Positions 36,232-44,718 of a DNA stretch of 64,000 nt are shown here, one piece after another (position 1 is the stretch's first letter; each line of letters begins with the position of its first letter). A program made the translations under genes and the position numbers. The notes beneath the pieces were generated by a model. It made no database searches. It was not told where the DNA came from and was given only the letters and a program-made list of their open reading frames with translations. The stretch spans positions 1,240,001 through 1,304,000 of the forward strand of contig CBDIDH010000001.1 in NCBI GenBank assembly GCA_965277595.1, in the 5' to 3' direction. The DNA is from CBDIDH01 sp965277595 (GTDB lineage: Bacteria > Planctomycetota > Planctomycetia > Isosphaerales > Isosphaeraceae).

Positions 36232-36594
36232 TTAGAAGCTGGCGAGAGCGGTCGCCTCGTCGTCGTAGATCTTGAAAAGCTGGTCGAGCTTGCTGACGCG
36301 AAAGGTGTCTACCATCACGGGCGTCAGGCAGCAAAGGGCGAGCTGGCCCTGGCTCTGAACGAACCGTTTCTGGAAGTTGATCAGCCTGACGAGCATGCTG
36401 CTGGAGAGGTAGCGGATGGTGCTCAGGTTGAGCAGCATCTTGGAATGCCCTTCCTCGACGAAGAGGTCAACGAGTTCCTCGTCAAGCTCCTCCACGTCCT
36501 TGGCCTGAAAGATGGCGTCCGGAGTCGCGAACTTGACGACCGCGACGCCGTTCACGACGTTCACGATAAGATACTGGCGAGGTTCCAACGACAT
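36232..36594 (-). CDS. STAS-domain protein (anti-sigma factor antagonist type)
   Basis: The 120-residue protein is a single STAS domain: MSLEPRQYLIVNVVNGVAVV opens it, the helix VEELDEELVDLFVEEGHSK follows, and the switch loop is IRYLSSSMLVRL. The serines in that loop include the position phosphorylated in SpoIIAA-type antagonists. Such proteins bind a serine kinase or anti-sigma factor and release a sigma factor or act in larger signalling scaffolds. It diverges from the receiver-kinase gene, so it may belong to the same pathway. The start at 36594 matches the beginning of the fold. Confidence 0.85.
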   Translation of the reverse strand: MSLEPRQYLIVNVVNGVAVVKFATPDAIFQAKDVEELDEELVDLFVEEGHSKMLLNLSTIRYLSSSMLVRLINFQKRFVQSQGQLALCCLTPVMVDTFRVSKLDQLFKIYDDEATALASF

Positions 36595-36998
36595 CGGTCG
36601 CGCTCCTGCGGAGGCCTTGACGGTTGGCCGAACGCGCGACGACCGCGCACGCCCTGTTGTCCCGACCTGCCACTTTACCCGCGCCAGCAGGTTCGGTCCA
36701 CCACCTACCCACAACGTTTTCTTTGGCCTGAGCACATGCGGAATAAGCCGAGTGTGGAAACGGTAATCCGTGCGAATGAATCGGTTTGCAGAAAAGATTC
36801 GCAAATCTCGGCTCGTCACCCGACGCTCGAAACCGACCGAATTCTCGACCAACAATGGGTCGCGGACAGAGCAAGTCGTGGTAGAATCGTCCACGGTTTC
36901 GGCAACTGGCGCCGATAGTGAGGATGCCGACGCGGTCCCTTTCCAAAGCGGGGCCGAGCCTGGGCACGGCAGGCGCCCGGATGGGGGCGTGGGCCGAC
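36595..36998. other. Divergent intergenic region, STAS / receiver-kinase
   Basis: These 404 bases hold no confident gene. Parts are AT-richer (around 36700-36860), as expected for promoters, but no clean -10/-35 pair or operator could be fixed. Confidence 0.35.
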
Positions 36999-38219
36999 AT
37001 GAAAGTCCTGATCGCGGAAGACGACCGGGTCTCGCGCCGGCTTCTCCAGAGCTTGCTGGAGAAGTGGGGCTATGAGGTCGTGGCGACCGCTGACGGCTCA
37101 ACCGCCTGGCATGAGTTTGCGTCGGCCGAGTTTCCCCTGGTCATCAGTGACTGGTTGATGGGCGAGACGAGCGGCTTGGAACTGATCCGCCGGATTCGAG
37201 GCAGCCAGCGCCCCGGTTACGTTTACATCATTCTTTTGACCTCGCTTTCCCAGAAGAAAGACGTCGTTCAAGGGATGCTCGCCGGCGCTGATGACTTCGT
37301 GACCAAGCCGTTCGACCTGGAAGAATTGCGCGTTCGGCTTCAGGCGGGCGAGCGGGTCATTCGCCTGGAACGAACCCTGACCGAGCAGTATCGCCTTCTC
37401 CGCGAAACCCAGGCGTCGTTGATCCAGAGCCAGAACCTGGCGAGCCTGGGCCAGCTTGCGGCCGGAATGGCGCACGAGATCAACAACCCGCTCGGGTTCG
37501 TGATCAACAACCTGGCCGTCCTGCGACGCGACACTCAGGCCGTCCTTGAGATTCTTGACGTGTATCAAGGGGCGCGTGAGACCCTGGCACGCCTCGAACC
37601 CGAACGCGCCGCGGAGGCGGCCCGCCGCGAGGACGATGTGGATTTGGGCTACGTGCGATCCAACCTCGGGCGTCTTCTCGATCGTTCGCTTGAAGGCTTG
37701 CGACGGGTCCGCGACATCGTCAACAACCTTCGCGACTTCGCCCGCCTCGACGAGGCCGAGGTTAAGGAGGCTGACCTCAACGCCGCGCTCACGTCGACAA
37801 TCGGCGTCCTCCATCACGAGATCGAGCAGAAGCAAATCCGCCTGGAACGCGTTGTCGAGCCAATTCCCCCCCTGTATTGCCGCCCGGCGAAGATCGACCA
37901 GCTTTTCCTCAACCTCCTGCTCAACGCCATTCAGTCGAGCGATCTCAAGGGCTCAATCGGCGTGCGGACTCAGTTGGCCGAGGGGGGTGAGTTCATTGAG
38001 ATCGAGATTCAGGACGACGGGCACGGGATCGCGCCCGAGCACTTGCCGCATATCTTCGAGCCTTTCTTCACGACCAGAAACGTCGGCCAGGGCAAAGGCT
38101 TGGGGCTTTCGGTAAGTTATGGAATTGTCCGCGATCACGGAGGTGTGATCGAGGTCGAGAGCGCGCCCGGCCAGGGGAGTGTCTTTCGCGTCCGCTTTCC
38201 CATCAAGCCTCGTCCCTGA
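36999..38219 (+). CDS. Response regulator-histidine kinase (N-terminal receiver)
   Basis: The 406-residue soluble protein starts with a receiver (MKVLIAEDDRVSRR, phospho-acceptor D51 in VISDWLMGETSG, lysine in VTKPFDLEEL). A coiled coil follows, then a HisKA domain with H159 in GMAHEINNPLG and a HATPase domain (LLNAIQSSD, DDGHGIAPE, GKGLGLSVSYG). This receiver-first kinase layout is shared by PhcR/PhcQ of the Ralstonia quorum-sensing system and by many other relay kinases. The start is the ATG of the receiver fold. A PhcB-like methyltransferase follows 263 bases later. Confidence 0.9.
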   Translation: MKVLIAEDDRVSRRLLQSLLEKWGYEVVATADGSTAWHEFASAEFPLVISDWLMGETSGLELIRRIRGSQRPGYVYIILLTSLSQKKDVVQGMLAGADDFVTKPFDLEELRVRLQAGERVIRLERTLTEQYRLLRETQASLIQSQNLASLGQLAAGMAHEINNPLGFVINNLAVLRRDTQAVLEILDVYQGARETLARLEPERAAEAARREDDVDLGYVRSNLGRLLDRSLEGLRRVRDIVNNLRDFARLDEAEVKEADLNAALTSTIGVLHHEIEQKQIRLERVVEPIPPLYCRPAKIDQLFLNLLLNAIQSSDLKGSIGVRTQLAEGGEFIEIEIQDDGHGIAPEHLPHIFEPFFTTRNVGQGKGLGLSVSYGIVRDHGGVIEVESAPGQGSVFRVRFPIKPRP

Positions 38220-38482
38220 AATCCGCAAAATCGGCCTGAACTTGATCCGACGTGCGAAATTGGCCTTTTGCGTCGCCCCGCGCGCCTTGCTAAACTTGAC
38301 AACTTCAAGTCCCTAGTGCGCACCGGCGCCAAGACCTCTTATAGTGGACTTGAGCGGGCGCGTATCCCCGCCCGGGTTATTTTGGGGTCGACCACTCGAA
38401 CCTCTCCTCCCGAAATCGCCAAACGCCTGGCTCAGCGGAACTTATCGCGAGCGATTCCTTCCTTCGACGGAGAAACCGCATC

Positions 38483-39442
38483 ATGCCGTATCATGGCGAA
38501 ATGGTCAGCGCCATGCTGGAGGAGCTCTTTGACGATTCGCTGCTGAATCAGGTTTATGGCAAGCTCATGGAAGGGCAGACCGCGGAAGGCATGAGCGACC
38601 TCTTCACCGGTTTGCAGATCCGCCGACAGAATTCCAGCGATCAGGAGTGGGCTGAGTTCGTCTCGATGTGCATGCACCACCCGATCAAGGACCTCGTCCA
38701 CCAGGACCCGTTCACGCACCGTGCTTTTGCCAAGCCTCGCGGATACGCGGGCGACGCGGCTCTGATCGACTACATCTACGGTCGCGAGGAACACTGGCCC
38801 TTGCCCGAGGGAACGTCCGACCTCGGCCGGAAGATCTTCGATTACACGACCGCGGCCCCAGCCTCGGAAGGCGTTCGGGCGCGGCGCGAGTTCATCGCCA
38901 ACATGCTCGATCGCCTTGTCGAGGAAATAGACCGGCCGCATGTGCTGTCGATCGCCGCTGGACACCTGCGCGAGGCCATTCTCTCTTCCGCGGTCCGACG
39001 CCGCAAACTCGGCCGGCTCGTCGCGCTCGACTCCGATACCAACAGCCTCGACGAGATTGATCGCTCGTACGCGCATTACAACATTGAAGTCGTCCCCGCG
39101 TCGATCCGGCAGATGCTCGCCAGAAAAGTCAATCTTGGCGAGTTCGACCTCGTCTACACGACTGGTCTGTATGACTATCTTCAGCAGACGACCGCCCAGC
39201 GCCTGACGTCGGTCATGTTTGATCTGCTCCGGTCCCGGGGTCGCCTGATTGTCGCCAACTTCCTGCCTGGAGTGCGCGATATCGGCTACATGGAGAGCTT
39301 CATGGACTGGAAGCTGATCTACCGGACCCGTCACGAGATGCTTGAAGTCTCGATGGACATCCCTCAGGCCGAGATCCGCGATATCCGCATCTTCACCGAG
39401 GAGAATGAGAACATCATTTTTCTTCAGATCACCAAGAAGTAA
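38483..39442 (+). CDS. SAM-dependent methyltransferase, PhcB-like
   Basis: The 319-residue protein has an N-terminal helical region with HRAFAKPRGYAGDAALIDYI, a block I associate with methyltransferases annotated for 3-hydroxypalmitic acid methyl ester synthesis (PhcB). A class I methyltransferase fold follows (motif I VLSIAAGHLREA, acidic end of beta 2 LVALDSDTNSL, motif IV FDLVYTTGLYDYL). It could methylate a hydroxy fatty acid to make a diffusible signal. It follows a receiver-kinase in the same direction, and a GGAG site lies before the ATG. The substrate is inferred by resemblance only. Confidence 0.7.
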   Translation: MPYHGEMVSAMLEELFDDSLLNQVYGKLMEGQTAEGMSDLFTGLQIRRQNSSDQEWAEFVSMCMHHPIKDLVHQDPFTHRAFAKPRGYAGDAALIDYIYGREEHWPLPEGTSDLGRKIFDYTTAAPASEGVRARREFIANMLDRLVEEIDRPHVLSIAAGHLREAILSSAVRRRKLGRLVALDSDTNSLDEIDRSYAHYNIEVVPASIRQMLARKVNLGEFDLVYTTGLYDYLQQTTAQRLTSVMFDLLRSRGRLIVANFLPGVRDIGYMESFMDWKLIYRTRHEMLEVSMDIPQAEIRDIRIFTEENENIIFLQITKK

Positions 39443-39505
39443 AGGCTCTTCGTGATTTTACGGAAGCCGGCGTCTGATCGATTCGAGGAAAAGGGCATGG
39501 TCCCG

Positions 39506-39582
39506 TTGACCGATAAATACCGACTTTCGGTCATCGGTCCTTGGTCATCGGTCATCTGGACTTAGCCATTCTCCTCTCCTCG
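39506..39582. repeat. GATGACC hairpin repeat, copy B
   Basis: Read on the minus strand it begins GAGGAGAATGGCTAAG, continues with GATGACCGATGACCAAGG and more units, and ends TATCGGTCAA, which can fold back. It lies between two convergent genes. The arrangement matches copies A, C and D. Confidence 0.65.
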
Positions 39583-39587
39583 AAATC

Positions 39588-40460
39588 TCAGAAGCCGGCA
39601 TTCTCTCCGTCCTGACCGGCCGCCATGAGGTCGATCGTCTCTCTGATCAGGGCGGCATGAAAGGCGATCGCCAGGCCCATCCGGTGCCGGAACTTCCCGG
39701 ACTGGTAGATCATCTTGAACTCCTCGTCAATGAAATGCTGACCGGCGACGAGGCCCAGAATCAGCGAGACGCGGCCTGAGGACGCCTGGCCGCCGTACGA
39801 TCGATGGTCCTCGGAAAGATAGACCGGGCTTCCGCTGTCGCCTTCAAAGCTGTTGAGGTCGCAGAGAAAGGTCCGGGTCCTGGCGGTCGGCACAAGCGGA
39901 TAGCTGGCCAGACAACCGAGTCGGACCACGCCGAAACCGGTTCCGTTGCCGTCAAACTGGTTCGGGTGCGGGTAGCCGACGCAACGGATCAGGTCGCCCG
40001 GGTGAACCTCGTAATGACTCAGGTCAGAGTCACTCGCCAGAATAGAGACGGGAATCTCGGGGATGACGAGACCCTCGGGGGGTGAGAACTCCATCACGGC
40101 GAGATCGGCCTGGGGATGCTTCGTCCAGACAGGTTTGCCGTCGAGTCGGACCTTGAACTTGACCGGCAACTTCGAGAACCCGCCGTCGGCCTCGGTCTTG
40201 CGCCCGGTCAATGTAGCCTCGTCGCCAATCATCAGCCGCAAGACGTGCTCCGCGGTGATGAGCACAAATCGAGGTTTCTTCGGGTCATCTGGCCTGGGCC
40301 GGGAGAGGATGAAGGCGGTGCCGGTGGACGCTGGGTTCGACACCTTGAACGTGGCAAGCATCAGTTGCGTGTTCAGATCGAGGGCTTCCGCCCCGAGCGT
40401 CTCCCCGGCGGCAAGAAGGACGAGAAATCCCGAGAGCCAGATTCGCGAGCGATTTTTCAT
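39588..40460 (-). CDS. Exported trypsin-like serine protease
   Basis: A signal peptide (SGFLVLLAAGETLGA) precedes a chymotrypsin-fold protease of about 265 residues. The triad is H72 in ITAEHVL, D119 in HPQADLAVM and S209 in FEGDSGSPV. The protein lacks PDZ domains, unlike DegP-type enzymes, and is likely periplasmic or released. The substrate is unknown. A repeat element separates it from the convergent methyltransferase. Confidence 0.8.
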   Translation of the reverse strand: MKNRSRIWLSGFLVLLAAGETLGAEALDLNTQLMLATFKVSNPASTGTAFILSRPRPDDPKKPRFVLITAEHVLRLMIGDEATLTGRKTEADGGFSKLPVKFKVRLDGKPVWTKHPQADLAVMEFSPPEGLVIPEIPVSILASDSDLSHYEVHPGDLIRCVGYPHPNQFDGNGTGFGVVRLGCLASYPLVPTARTRTFLCDLNSFEGDSGSPVYLSEDHRSYGGQASSGRVSLILGLVAGQHFIDEEFKMIYQSGKFRHRMGLAIAFHAALIRETIDLMAAGQDGENAGF

Positions 40461-40576
40461 GAGAGGTCGCGCCGAAGGGGCCTTTGAAGACGCGCCCGGC
40501 CGTCAACGCGCGGGCGATTTGATCCCATGATGGCGCGATCGAACGCAGTCGTCCATGAGGAACTGACCCAGCCGCG

Positions 40577-41896
40577 TTATCGGCCTGCCTCCACGTTGAT
40601 CGTCGAGAGAATCGTCCAGCCTTCCAGGCGGGGCAAGGCGTTGGCAAAGGCAATCGCCGGCCGGCCCGTCCCGGGGTCGATGATGCCCAGGCCAAGTCGA
40701 TAACGCCCCGGCGGCGCTTGCATCGTCACGACCTCATTCACTCGAAACGAACCCGGCCGCCAGGTTCGCACATCCACCGGAAGCGGGAGCCGGGCTTTCA
40801 CCGCGCCCTTGAGGTCGATCAACGCAACTTCCACGCTCCAGGGGTAATAAAACGGGGCAACCCCTTCGTTTTCGCCGACGATCGTCAGGGCCAGACGATC
40901 GCTTGCCTTCAGGCTGGCGGGATGGCGAATCTCCTTGAGCGTGAACTGATAGCCAAGGTGACGGACGAGGGCCGCGCTTCGCGTCTTGAATTCGGCCGTT
41001 GGCGCAAGTTCGAGCGGCGGACCATACGGGCCGATCCAGCTAAAATGGCCACGCTCAATCATCTTGAGCGTCTGTGCATAGTGATCACCGAGCCAGGTCT
41101 TTGCCCCCAGGGGGACCATTTCGCCGCCGATCGCGGCTCGCGTCCAGTTCTCGGAACGGCCGGAACGTCGGATAGTTGCGAGAAACGACCAATCCTGACC
41201 GTTGTCCGTGTCCTCGGGAAACATGTCGTCGTGATAGCCGATCCAGGGGCGCGTCCCCGCGTCATCGCGCGCCGATCGGGCCATGAGGATCTTGTGCGGA
41301 AAGGCTCGATGGTAGGCGTCGATGACCTGCCTTTCGGTCTCCTGACTGGCGTAGAGCTTGCCTTGCGGCCAGGTATGCCACTCGCCCCAGAACCCGAGCA
41401 GACCAAGCTGGACAAAAGCCAGACGCGGATCACGGTCATACCTCTGACCCATCGCCGCGATCAGTCGGGTCATCGCCGATCGCATCTGGGGATCATCGTA
41501 ATCGGGAGCCAGGCCCCCGCCGTGTTCACGATAAGGGGTGAGCTTGACCCCCTTCGCCTTGAGCCAGTCGGGAAGGCCCGACGGCTTTCCAGGGTAATCC
41601 ACATAGATGCGGAAGACGACATGCTTGCCTCGGGCCTCGGGCACCGACCAGGCCCGGCGCTCCCACGCTTCAAACGCAAATTGGCCCTCGACGGGTTCCA
41701 GGTCTTTCCATGAGGCGTACTGAAAGACCATCGAATAAGGCAGACCGATCGGATTGGCGTCGGTGTACGGGCACCACCCTTTGAGCGGGTTATCGAGCGG
41801 GCCGGGGGCGGTCTCGGGCCGTACGATCACCTCTTCAGCCCTTGCCGTGCTCGACGCGATGAGCAGAGCGAGCAGGCCGACCCAACCGATCTTCAT
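40577..41896 (-). CDS. Exported DUF4832-type protein (glycosidase-like TIM barrel)
   Basis: The ATG at 41896 gives a signal peptide (WVGLLALLIASSTARAEE) and then a barrel-like domain with GWCPYTDANPIG, YASWKDLEPVEGQFAF and FVQLGLLGFWGEWHTWPQG. A DUF4832 beta domain follows, with YQFTLKEIRHPASLKASD. The Glu-containing GFWGEW strand is the likely active site if it is a glycosidase. Activity of the family is not settled. It is 116 bases from the protease gene in the same direction. Confidence 0.7.
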   Translation of the reverse strand: MKIGWVGLLALLIASSTARAEEVIVRPETAPGPLDNPLKGWCPYTDANPIGLPYSMVFQYASWKDLEPVEGQFAFEAWERRAWSVPEARGKHVVFRIYVDYPGKPSGLPDWLKAKGVKLTPYREHGGGLAPDYDDPQMRSAMTRLIAAMGQRYDRDPRLAFVQLGLLGFWGEWHTWPQGKLYASQETERQVIDAYHRAFPHKILMARSARDDAGTRPWIGYHDDMFPEDTDNGQDWSFLATIRRSGRSENWTRAAIGGEMVPLGAKTWLGDHYAQTLKMIERGHFSWIGPYGPPLELAPTAEFKTRSAALVRHLGYQFTLKEIRHPASLKASDRLALTIVGENEGVAPFYYPWSVEVALIDLKGAVKARLPLPVDVRTWRPGSFRVNEVVTMQAPPGRYRLGLGIIDPGTGRPAIAFANALPRLEGWTILSTINVEAGR

Positions 41897-41960
41897 CGTT
41901 GTTGCTCTCCTTCCGAGATCGCAATCGTCCCGGTCAATCCTTCCCAACGGGGGTGGACGT

Positions 41961-42065
41961 TCAGCCGTTGAAGAGTCGGAAGGCGAGAATCAGGACCAGG
42001 GTCAGGGCCACCGAGAGGGCAATCGACCCCAGCCAGCCCAGCTTGTTGAAGTAAAAGAAGAACAT
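41961..42065 (-). CDS. 34-residue membrane peptide
   Basis: A GGGAG site precedes an ATG coding for a 34-residue peptide with one membrane helix (GSIALSVALTLVLILAF) and an aromatic N-terminus MFFFYFNKLGW. It is followed in the same direction by the DUF4832 gene. Too short for most gene finders, it has a good ribosome site and strongly membrane-like composition. Function unknown. Confidence 0.55.
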   Translation of the reverse strand: MFFFYFNKLGWLGSIALSVALTLVLILAFRLFNG

Positions 42066-42167
42066 GCCGCGACTCCCTTTGAGGATTTCCGGTGATCGGT
42101 CCACGCCTGGTCCAGGTCGGGCGGGAAACGTCCGGTCGTCCTGGTGCACATTCGGGGCCGACGATTG

Positions 42168-42200
42168 CCTGGCCTGATCTGGGCTCCAGACCAGGCCAGG
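42168..42200. other. Long hairpin between divergent genes
   Basis: CCTGGCCTGATCTGG pairs with CCAGACCAGGCCAGG with one mismatch and a 3-base loop. It lies between the 34-residue peptide and the tadE-like gene and is not followed by a T run. It may be a regulatory leader structure or an operator; terminator function is unlikely here. Confidence 0.5.
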
Positions 42201-42348
42201 AGCGCCGCGTGTTGAGAAGAAACAACGAATCTGACTTTCGCGTTCACCGTGACGTTTGAGGACATCCAGGAAGCCTAGGGTTGAGCCGGGTGGTTGTCGT
42301 GTCTGTCTCTCAGAGGTCTTGCCACCCTCGGGATCCGGAGAAAAGGTC

Positions 42349-42777
42349 ATGCGAATTTCCAAGGGCCGGCGTGGCCGTGAAGACCGCTCCGGGACAAGCG
42401 CCGTCGAGATGGCGTTGATCGCCCCGATGTTCGTGGCGCTGGTGATGGGTCAGATCGAGACCTCGCGGCTCGGCATGGTGGCTCAAATACTGACCACGGC
42501 GGCGCGGGAAGGTTGCCGGGTGGCCGTGATTGCCGGTAGCAGTCAATCCGACGTCCAGACCCGCGTGAACACCATTCTGAGCGGCTCGAACATCCCGATC
42601 GGCACGGTCACGCCGACATGCCCCTCGCCTTATACCTGGACGAGCGCCCCGATGGGGACGCCGATCACGGTGAGCCTGAGCGTTCCGTATTCGCAGGTGA
42701 GCTGGCTGGGTGTCCCTTTCTTCCTGACCAATGCGACCGTCAGCGCCTCGGCGACGCTGAGCAGCGAGAACCCATGA
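42349..42777 (+). CDS. TadE-like pilus/secretion pseudopilin
   Basis: The 142-residue protein has the TadE layout: a basic start (RISKGRRGREDRSGTSAVE), then a membrane helix (MALIAPMFVALVMGQIE) with the conserved Glu near its start. An extracellular beta-rich part follows. TadE-type minor pilins support Flp pili made by Tad systems. It is directly followed by a TadG-like gene. No tadA/B/C or flp gene is in the window, so the secretion engine lies elsewhere or is not needed. Confidence 0.75.
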   Translation: MRISKGRRGREDRSGTSAVEMALIAPMFVALVMGQIETSRLGMVAQILTTAAREGCRVAVIAGSSQSDVQTRVNTILSGSNIPIGTVTPTCPSPYTWTSAPMGTPITVSLSVPYSQVSWLGVPFFLTNATVSASATLSSENP

Positions 42778-42796
42778 TCTCTCCGCGGGGACGACG

Positions 42797-43984
42797 ATGA
42801 CTGTCAAGAACCTTCTGACCCGGGCGCGTCGCCATCGCAAGGGGATGGCGGCGATGCTCTTCGGCCTCTTGCTGCCGGTTCTGATCGGCTTCGTGACCCT
42901 CTCGGTCGATACATCGGTCCTGGCCGTGGCGCGGTCGCAACTCTCGACCGCCGCCGATTCCGCGGCCCTCGCCGGCGCTCAGCAACTTGCCAGCGACTAC
43001 CGGCTTCAGGGGCTCTCGAACCTGAGCACCCTTCTGGCCACGCCCAACTCGCGGGCCGCCTCTTTTGCCGCGGCGAACAAGGTGCTGGGCCAGGGGGTCA
43101 CGGTCGTCCAGAACCCGCTCAACCTCGCGGGAGTCGGCGACGTGCAGGTCGGCTACGTCGACCCGACCAACCCCAAGGCGGCGATGGTCACCTCACCGCT
43201 CTCGATCCTTCTCTTCAACGCCGTGCAGGTCAACGCTCAGCGCAATCCCACTCACGGCGGCGTCGTCCCCACCTTCTTCGGGTCGTTGATGGGCTATCAA
43301 GGCTCGAACGTGACCGTTCAAAGCACGGCGATGGCCTGGCCGTACAGCGTCTCGGGATTCCAGGTCTCCGAGAACAACAACGCGGAGCTCTTGCCGATTG
43401 TGCTCGACAAGACCACGTATCAGGCGATGATGGCCGGAACGACGACCGATCAATACGCCTGGAACCCGCTGACCCAGACCGTGACGCTCGGCCCGGATGG
43501 AGTGACCGAGTCGCAGCTTTATCCGGTCGTCAGCGGCAATCCCGGGAACTGGGGAACAATCAAGGTCGGCGTTTCCAACAACAGCACGTCGGTCCTTTCC
43601 AGTCAGATCCAGAACGGGATCACGCCCGCGCAGCTCGCCACTTTCCCCAGTGGGGTGATCCAGCTTGACACGACCCAGAGTCCTCCTTCGATCACTTTTT
43701 CAGGTAACCCCGGCATCAGCGCGGGGATCTCCTCGGCGCTTCAGAGCATCATTGGTCAGCCGGTCACCATCCCGATCTACGATCAGTCGGGCGGCAACGG
43801 AAGTAACGCCTGGTATCGCGTGATCGCCTTCGCGCCGGTTCGCGTGCTGAGCGTCAATTTTCAGGGAAACCCCAAGTACGTGACCGTCCAGCCGGCTCTC
43901 TTGACGGACCCGACGGCGATTCCCGGAGCGCCGCAGTCGTCCTGGATGTCCGGTGGCCTGGTTGTCCTTCACCTCACGCAATGA
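42797..43984 (+). CDS. TadG-like protein
   Basis: The 395-residue protein starts with the Tad domain (GMAAMLFGLLLPVLIGFVTL followed by SVDTSVLAVARSQLSTAADS), as in TadG and related pseudopilins. A large, glycine/asparagine/serine-rich exported part follows. It has no von Willebrand domain of the kind found in long TadG proteins. It lies 19 bases after the TadE-like gene and its stop touches the next gene. Probably anchored by the N-terminal helix with the rest outside. Confidence 0.75.
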   Translation: MTVKNLLTRARRHRKGMAAMLFGLLLPVLIGFVTLSVDTSVLAVARSQLSTAADSAALAGAQQLASDYRLQGLSNLSTLLATPNSRAASFAAANKVLGQGVTVVQNPLNLAGVGDVQVGYVDPTNPKAAMVTSPLSILLFNAVQVNAQRNPTHGGVVPTFFGSLMGYQGSNVTVQSTAMAWPYSVSGFQVSENNNAELLPIVLDKTTYQAMMAGTTTDQYAWNPLTQTVTLGPDGVTESQLYPVVSGNPGNWGTIKVGVSNNSTSVLSSQIQNGITPAQLATFPSGVIQLDTTQSPPSITFSGNPGISAGISSALQSIIGQPVTIPIYDQSGGNGSNAWYRVIAFAPVRVLSVNFQGNPKYVTVQPALLTDPTAIPGAPQSSWMSGGLVVLHLTQ

Positions 43985-44013
43985 TGTTCGGTCCGAGAGT
44001 GGAGAAGACGCCG

Positions 44014-44664
44014 ATGAAAGTGTTTCCACGAGTTGCCCTGTTACTGCCCGCCGCCTTGCTTGTCCTCTGGGTTGTCAACGCCTTTGCCCAGTCGCCTTCT
44101 CCGCCGCCTCCCGATGCCGTCGAGGAAGACTGGCAACTGGTCATCGCTACACCCGATCCGCTCAACGTCGGCCCGCAGATCACCACCGTGATGAGCACCG
44201 GCGCCGATCTCACGACCCCCTTCTTCGCTTTTGACATGAACTACCGCGAATACCCCTTCTTTTCCGCCGGAGGCCTGCAAGTGCAGATCTGGTCGGGCGG
44301 GAACGTCATCGGCACCTCGTCGCAAGGAAACGGGCTTTTCAACACGACCGGGGAGTCGGTGACCTGGACCCAGCGAATGTCGCTTGGCGGAGGCCAGGTG
44401 ACCTACGATATCAACAACGGCCAGTCGACAAGCTGGGGCCAGTTCGGCCAGGGGAACAAGCTGAACACCAGTTACAACTCCCCCGCGGCCGACCTGAGTG
44501 CTTATGACCCCGATGTCTCGGCGGCCAACTCGGGAGCAAGCTGGCAGTCGAACCACGTCACGAGCCTGACCCTGGTTCAGGTCCGCTACTACGCGAACGG
44601 CCAGCTTATCAACACCGACACGACCCCCCGGACGGTCGTCGCCCCGTCGACCACTTCCAACTGA
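44014..44664 (+). CDS. Exported protein in the TadE/TadG operon
   Basis: The 216-residue product has a signal peptide (ALLLPAALLVLWVVNAFAQ) and a beta-rich mature part with NYREYPFFSAGGLQVQIW and Gly/Ser/Asn-rich loops. No family is recognised. An upstream in-frame ATG overlaps the tadG stop (ATGATG), so the start could be 33 bases earlier. The tight linkage suggests a role with the pseudopilins. Confidence 0.6.
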   Translation: MKVFPRVALLLPAALLVLWVVNAFAQSPSPPPPDAVEEDWQLVIATPDPLNVGPQITTVMSTGADLTTPFFAFDMNYREYPFFSAGGLQVQIWSGGNVIGTSSQGNGLFNTTGESVTWTQRMSLGGGQVTYDINNGQSTSWGQFGQGNKLNTSYNSPAADLSAYDPDVSAANSGASWQSNHVTSLTLVQVRYYANGQLINTDTTPRTVVAPSTTSN

Positions 44665-44718
44665 GCTGTTGTGTCGAAGTACCCAGTCCCTCAGTCTTTG
44701 AATCGAGACCCAACGCAC

